From Ilex aquifolium (lineage: Eukaryota; Streptophyta; Magnoliopsida; Aquifoliales; Aquifoliaceae), in the NCBI GenBank assembly GCA_951799425.1, contig OX637399.1:34941701-35005700 (forward strand): a DNA stretch of 64,000 bases, read 5' to 3'. The notes beneath the pieces are model-generated. The model searched no databases, had not been told where the DNA came from, and worked only from the letters and a program-made list of their open reading frames with translations. The position numbers and the translations under genes were made by a program. Below are positions 60,538 through 64,000 of this stretch, piece after piece. Each line of letters starts with the position of its first letter. The first letter of the stretch is position 1.

Positions 60538-61305
60538 TGCCTCCCGTATCTCTCTGAAACAATTGTTAGATGATAGTAGCAGTAGGCAGCATGTTATTGT
60601 TCAAAGTTGCTCAGTATGTGATCTTGGAGTGATGAGTATAAGCCAGGTATGTTAGCAGCTTATGCCATCTCTCGTGCTGCGCTGGTCATATGCACTATTC
60701 TCCTCTACCAGTTTTATAATCCTGGTGGAATTCTCTCATACAGGTATTAAAGAGTTTACTGGTAAAGGATTCCTATGGAATTAGGTAGTCGTAAAACCTT
60801 GACCAATACTATTTGTTTACCATAATTTATTAACTCAATTACCATTAAGGCAATTGACCAATTGAACATAAAATTATGTACTCCAAGCCAATTGGGTTTA
60901 GGATAGAAGATTTTCATGGCATGAGACATGAAACCTGGATGTATTCGAAGATGCCACATGGGCTATGATGTATGTTTGGCATATACAATACTAGTCCCAG
61001 GACCCACATACCATAAATGACGGAAAAAACGAAGATTCCTTTGTGACATTTCAATGTAATCTGGATCCACACATACGGACATGAGAAACAGAACATAGTG
61101 ATGAGCTAATCCAGATGTTTTTGCCCAGCTGAATGGATTGTCTTGAATGAGAGAGTTCAATCATATCCACCTTATCTATTATCCAGACATGTCTCTTCAA
61201 GGGCACATGATTATCTGGACTTGATATCTCCCCATCTCAACCGCTCATTAATTTCTTATTTCTACTCTACTCTCTCTTTCTCTCTCTATATTTTGAATGA
61301 CATTA
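60538..61305. other. Intergenic, no supported gene
   Basis: Overlapping minus-strand ORFs at 60756-61160 are open but show no recognisable domain or splice structure. Nothing else is seen. Confidence 0.4.
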
Positions 61306-61309
61306 TAAA

Positions 61310-61530
61310 TTTTTAAGAGTGGTCAAGTAGTTGAGTTTGATTTTTAGTAACCTAAAAATCTCAGGTTCAATCTATTCTCATACCCTTTGAGGACTAGTCA
61401 CTCTTGTTTCTTTAGTCATGATGATCAACCGTTGAACTCGAATGAGTAATCAACATAAACCTAAACACTCTGTATAAAACTTCCGATAAAAATACAACCT
61501 ACTCATTGAAAAAACTTTCAGTAGTTGAAA
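61310..61530 (+). mobile_element. SINE-like repeat
   Basis: A-box-like GTGGTCAAGTAGTTGAG and B-box-like CAGGTTCAATCT are spaced as in tRNA-derived SINEs. The 3' part is A-rich (gataaaaatacaacc). No TSD was found, so the ends are approximate. Confidence 0.45.
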
Positions 61531-61985
61531 GAATTACCTCAAGCATTGTTTAGCATAATGCATAAATAGCTACAAATGAAGTTAAGCATTTGACTTGCAA
61601 TATTGTTTAAATGCCTGGATTCGAATCAACATATATATATAAAAACAGAGGTACCACCCAACCGCCTTGAAGATCGGCATTTCCTAGTATAGTAGTGGTA
61701 TATTATTGTCTGGTAGATCAGATCAGATCTGTTTTGTTTTGGTAGCGACTCTCTCTAAACAATCCTACTCTACCTACTAGAAATTCGTCAGCTCAATTAT
61801 TGGTCTGGTACGTAGTTGAGAATTTTCAGATGAACCAAAACTTCAATGTCCATGCACCATTAAAACTGTCCATATAATTAATTGTTTTTTAAATTAAGCA
61901 ATTGGTAATTGAACGAAACTTGCATTATCCATAGATAATCATATTAGAAAAAATATTTATTTGTTGGACAACTACAAGATCGTTG
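61531..61985. other. Intergenic, no gene seen
   Basis: AT-rich sequence with no supported feature. Confidence 0.5.
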
Positions 61986-61989
61986 ACGT

Positions 61990-62261
61990 CAGGACTAATA
62001 ATCGAATCGAATCGAATTTTACGAGCTCGTTTTTTTAAATAAGCTTAAAAAATTGTTCAAGTTCAGCTCGTTTAGAAAATAAATCGGCCCCAAACGAGCT
62101 GAACCTGAGGTGAACCCGAATAACTCAACTATTTTGCATATAAACGAGTCGAACTTTTTAAATTCGTTTTCTTAAACGAGACTAAAAAATTATTCAACAT
62201 CGACTCATTTACAGTTGAATCCGAATCAACCCTAAATATCTCGGCTCGATTATCGGTCATA
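61990..62261. mobile_element. Diverged hAT-type MITE, AAACGAGC family
   Basis: Starts CAGGACTAATAATCGAATCG and ends GGCTCGATTATCGGTCATA, eroded versions of the ends of the elements at 5784 and 60395. The interior has repeated AAACGAG/CTCGTTT. No TSD survives. Confidence 0.5.
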
Positions 62262-62787
62262 ATTGGGGTATCGTACCGAAAATTATAATTTTGTTAAGAC
62301 TTTAACTTATAACTCAAAGAAGCATGATTGATCATGATCAAAATTTATAACTTTTAAAATGTCAAGTCACAAATTTTAATAAAATTACAACTAATTAAAG
62401 TTATTTATGATCGATCACAACATCGCAAAGTTTAATTTGGTCTTTAACAATGATATTTTTTGGCTCCTTAGTTTTTTATTTATTTATTTTTAAATGAACA
62501 AGCTGGCATTGAGGTGTTGAAAGCCATTATCAGTATTTGTTTATATAACCTACCCTTCCCACCATGTGCCTTTATATCACGGAACACAAAATTTGAATAC
62601 TTGGGCTGTTAAATAAGCACAACTCAGGCATGAGCAAGTTAATATTAAAAGTATACCACTTGATGAATTTTTTTTTTCTCCATTTTTAATCTGAAAAAGA
62701 TGACAAAAAAGGTCTATATGGCATAAGGTATATGCCCTACAGGCTTCGTTAAGTCCAACTCTCTCTCTGTCTTCCCATATATTTATA
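62262..62787. other. Intergenic, no gene seen
   Basis: AT-rich sequence, nothing recognised on either strand. Confidence 0.45.
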
Positions 62788-63975
62788 CTTGTTATTACCC
62801 ATGTCTGAAAATACTGAATAATTAAAAAAATAGTCAATAATAAATATATTTGTATTTATACTCAAAATTAAATCACAACCATAAAGGAAAAATAAAGAAA
62901 TTTAAACACCGATTATAGTGGGAGTGATCAGTGGTTGTGGTGGTGGTGGTAGGTGGCAGTGGTATTGATAGTGAGAGACGATGATAATTATGATGGGTGG
63001 CAACGACCATAGTGGTGGTGACAACCGGGGGTGGCAACAATGATGATGGTGGTGAGTTTTAGGTGATGATGGTGGTAGTGACAGCCATGGGTGATGGTGG
63101 TGGTGGGGCGACGACGATTGTGGTGTCGGTGGTTGGTTGTGGTGGTGGGCGATGACAAATGCTTCTGGGTGACAATGTGATAAATTGTGGCGAATGGCAG
63201 TGGTGATGGTGGTGGTAGTGGTAAGTGTGATGAGAGTTAGCGACAGTGAGTAGTGACAGTGGTGAGCGATAACGGATGGTGGTGGGTGGTGATGGGTGGT
63301 AGTGGGCAACAATAATGGTGGTGGGTGGTGATGGGTGGTAGTGGACAACAATAATGGTGGTGGGTGTTGACAACGGATGACGGTAGTAATGGTAATAAAT
63401 ATAATAATGAATGACAATAGTAGTGAGTGGTGACACTAGACAACAGTGGTGGCAATTGATGGTTGGTGGTGGTGGTGGTAAGGATGGCGGTGGGGCAATG
63501 GGGAGTGGTGCGAGTGGGGGTGGGGCAGTGGTGGTGAGGCAATGGCGGTGAGGGTGGTGGTGAGGCAATGGCGATGGTGGTTTTGAGATAGCGACAACAG
63601 TAGTGGTAGTGAGGCGGTGTAATAGTGATGGTGGTGGTGAGGTAGTGGGTGTGGTGGTTGTGGTGGGGTGACAACAGTTGTGGTGATGGTTATAACAGAG
63701 GTGGTGGTGGTAGTGGAGGTGAGACGATTCCAAACACTACTTTTTTTTTTAAACTACTTATGAAAATTTATAAGTTTTAGAAACACTTTTAAAAAATCAT
63801 CTCAAACACACCCTTAAGGGCCTATTTTTCCTATTAAATTTGAGGTGTTAATATTAACCATCGGATTAACTTTAAAGTAAATTTAAAAAAGTCTCAACCG
63901 CGAAAAGCAAAAAATTATTTTGCTTATCTTTTAAGATTTAAATTGTATTATCTTTTATTATTATTATATATATAT
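62788..63975 (-). mobile_element. Second, inverted copy of the Helitron
   Basis: On the minus strand it follows the 45152-45977 Helitron almost throughout: both share the 5' AATTTAAAT block, TTTGCTTTTCGCGGTT, CCTATTAAATTTG-type sequence (one strand), GTGTGTTTGAG, and the tail TGTTTAAATTTCTTTAT. The 3' terminus is diverged (AACAAG in place of AACTAG; the hairpin is degraded). The 5' end merges into (TA)n near 63965-63985, so its exact start is uncertain. The trinucleotide array here is about 800 bp, longer than in the first copy. Confidence 0.75.
62925..63725. repeat. Imperfect (GGT)n/(CCA)n array in Helitron copy 2
   Basis: GGTGGT/GATGGT/GGCAAT-type trinucleotide-period sequence. On the minus strand it gives several long His/Pro/Thr-rich ORFs in overlapping frames. 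Their overlap in all frames and lack of any domain argue against coding. Confidence 0.85.
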
Positions 63976-64000
63976 ATGTATATATGTATGTGTGTGTATA

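Noticed and set aside
60756-61160. Overlapping minus-strand ORFs with Trp- and His-containing peptides, considered as an organellar insert
   Set aside because: I could not match them to any chloroplast or mitochondrial protein, and frames overlap without splice logic.
62902-63733. Three overlapping His/Pro/Thr-rich minus-strand ORFs, up to 224 codons
   Set aside because: Same repeat artefact in the second Helitron copy.

Overview
This is nuclear DNA from a flowering plant, most likely a woody eudicot. It is AT-rich, the genes have many GT-AG introns, and all the recognisable proteins are plant-specific or plant-type. The species cannot be named from the sequence. There is no prokaryotic, organellar or viral gene block. 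All five gene models are on the + strand.

Layout: (1) 323-2430, the 3' part of a Mediator subunit 26 (TFIIS-N domain) gene whose 5' exons lie before the window. (2) 3.4-24.4 kb, a repeat-rich intergenic region. It holds a decayed antisense Ty3/gypsy pol, hAT elements with 8-bp target-site duplications (TSDs), three tRNA-like SINEs with matching or diverged TSDs, an LTR retrotransposon with a 5-bp TSD and a tRNA-Asp-type primer site, several inverted-repeat elements and a probable LTR. (3) 24.8-43.6 kb, a 12-coding-exon gene for a SCAB1-type plant actin-binding protein of 493 aa, with a spliced leader and repeat-loaded introns. (4) 44-48.1 kb, a nest of transposons: a foldback Mutator-like element with a Helitron inside it, an antisense LINE split by a solo LTR, and an LTR remnant. 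(5) 48.1-48.55 kb, three spliced 3'-terminal exons of a gene I cannot identify. (6) 49.7-52.9 kb, a complete nine-exon B1-type mitotic cyclin of 443 aa, preceded by a cluster of AACGG (MSA-type) sites. (7) 57.06-57.99 kb, an intronless GARP/MYB-like transcription factor of the MYBC1 type, 307 aa. (8) 58-64 kb, intergenic sequence with hAT MITEs, a SINE-like repeat and a second, inverted copy of the Helitron.

The genes act in separate processes: transcription (MED26, MYBC1-like), actin stabilisation (SCAB1) and G2/M control (cyclin B1). They do not form a pathway. The SCAB1-cyclin B1 neighbourhood matches the Arabidopsis pair as I remember it (At2g26770/At2g26760), which supports orthology. 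I see no undescribed biological system. The most informative structure is the nested insertion at 45055-46429, where a Helitron sits in one arm of a foldback element and the other arm keeps the unoccupied site.
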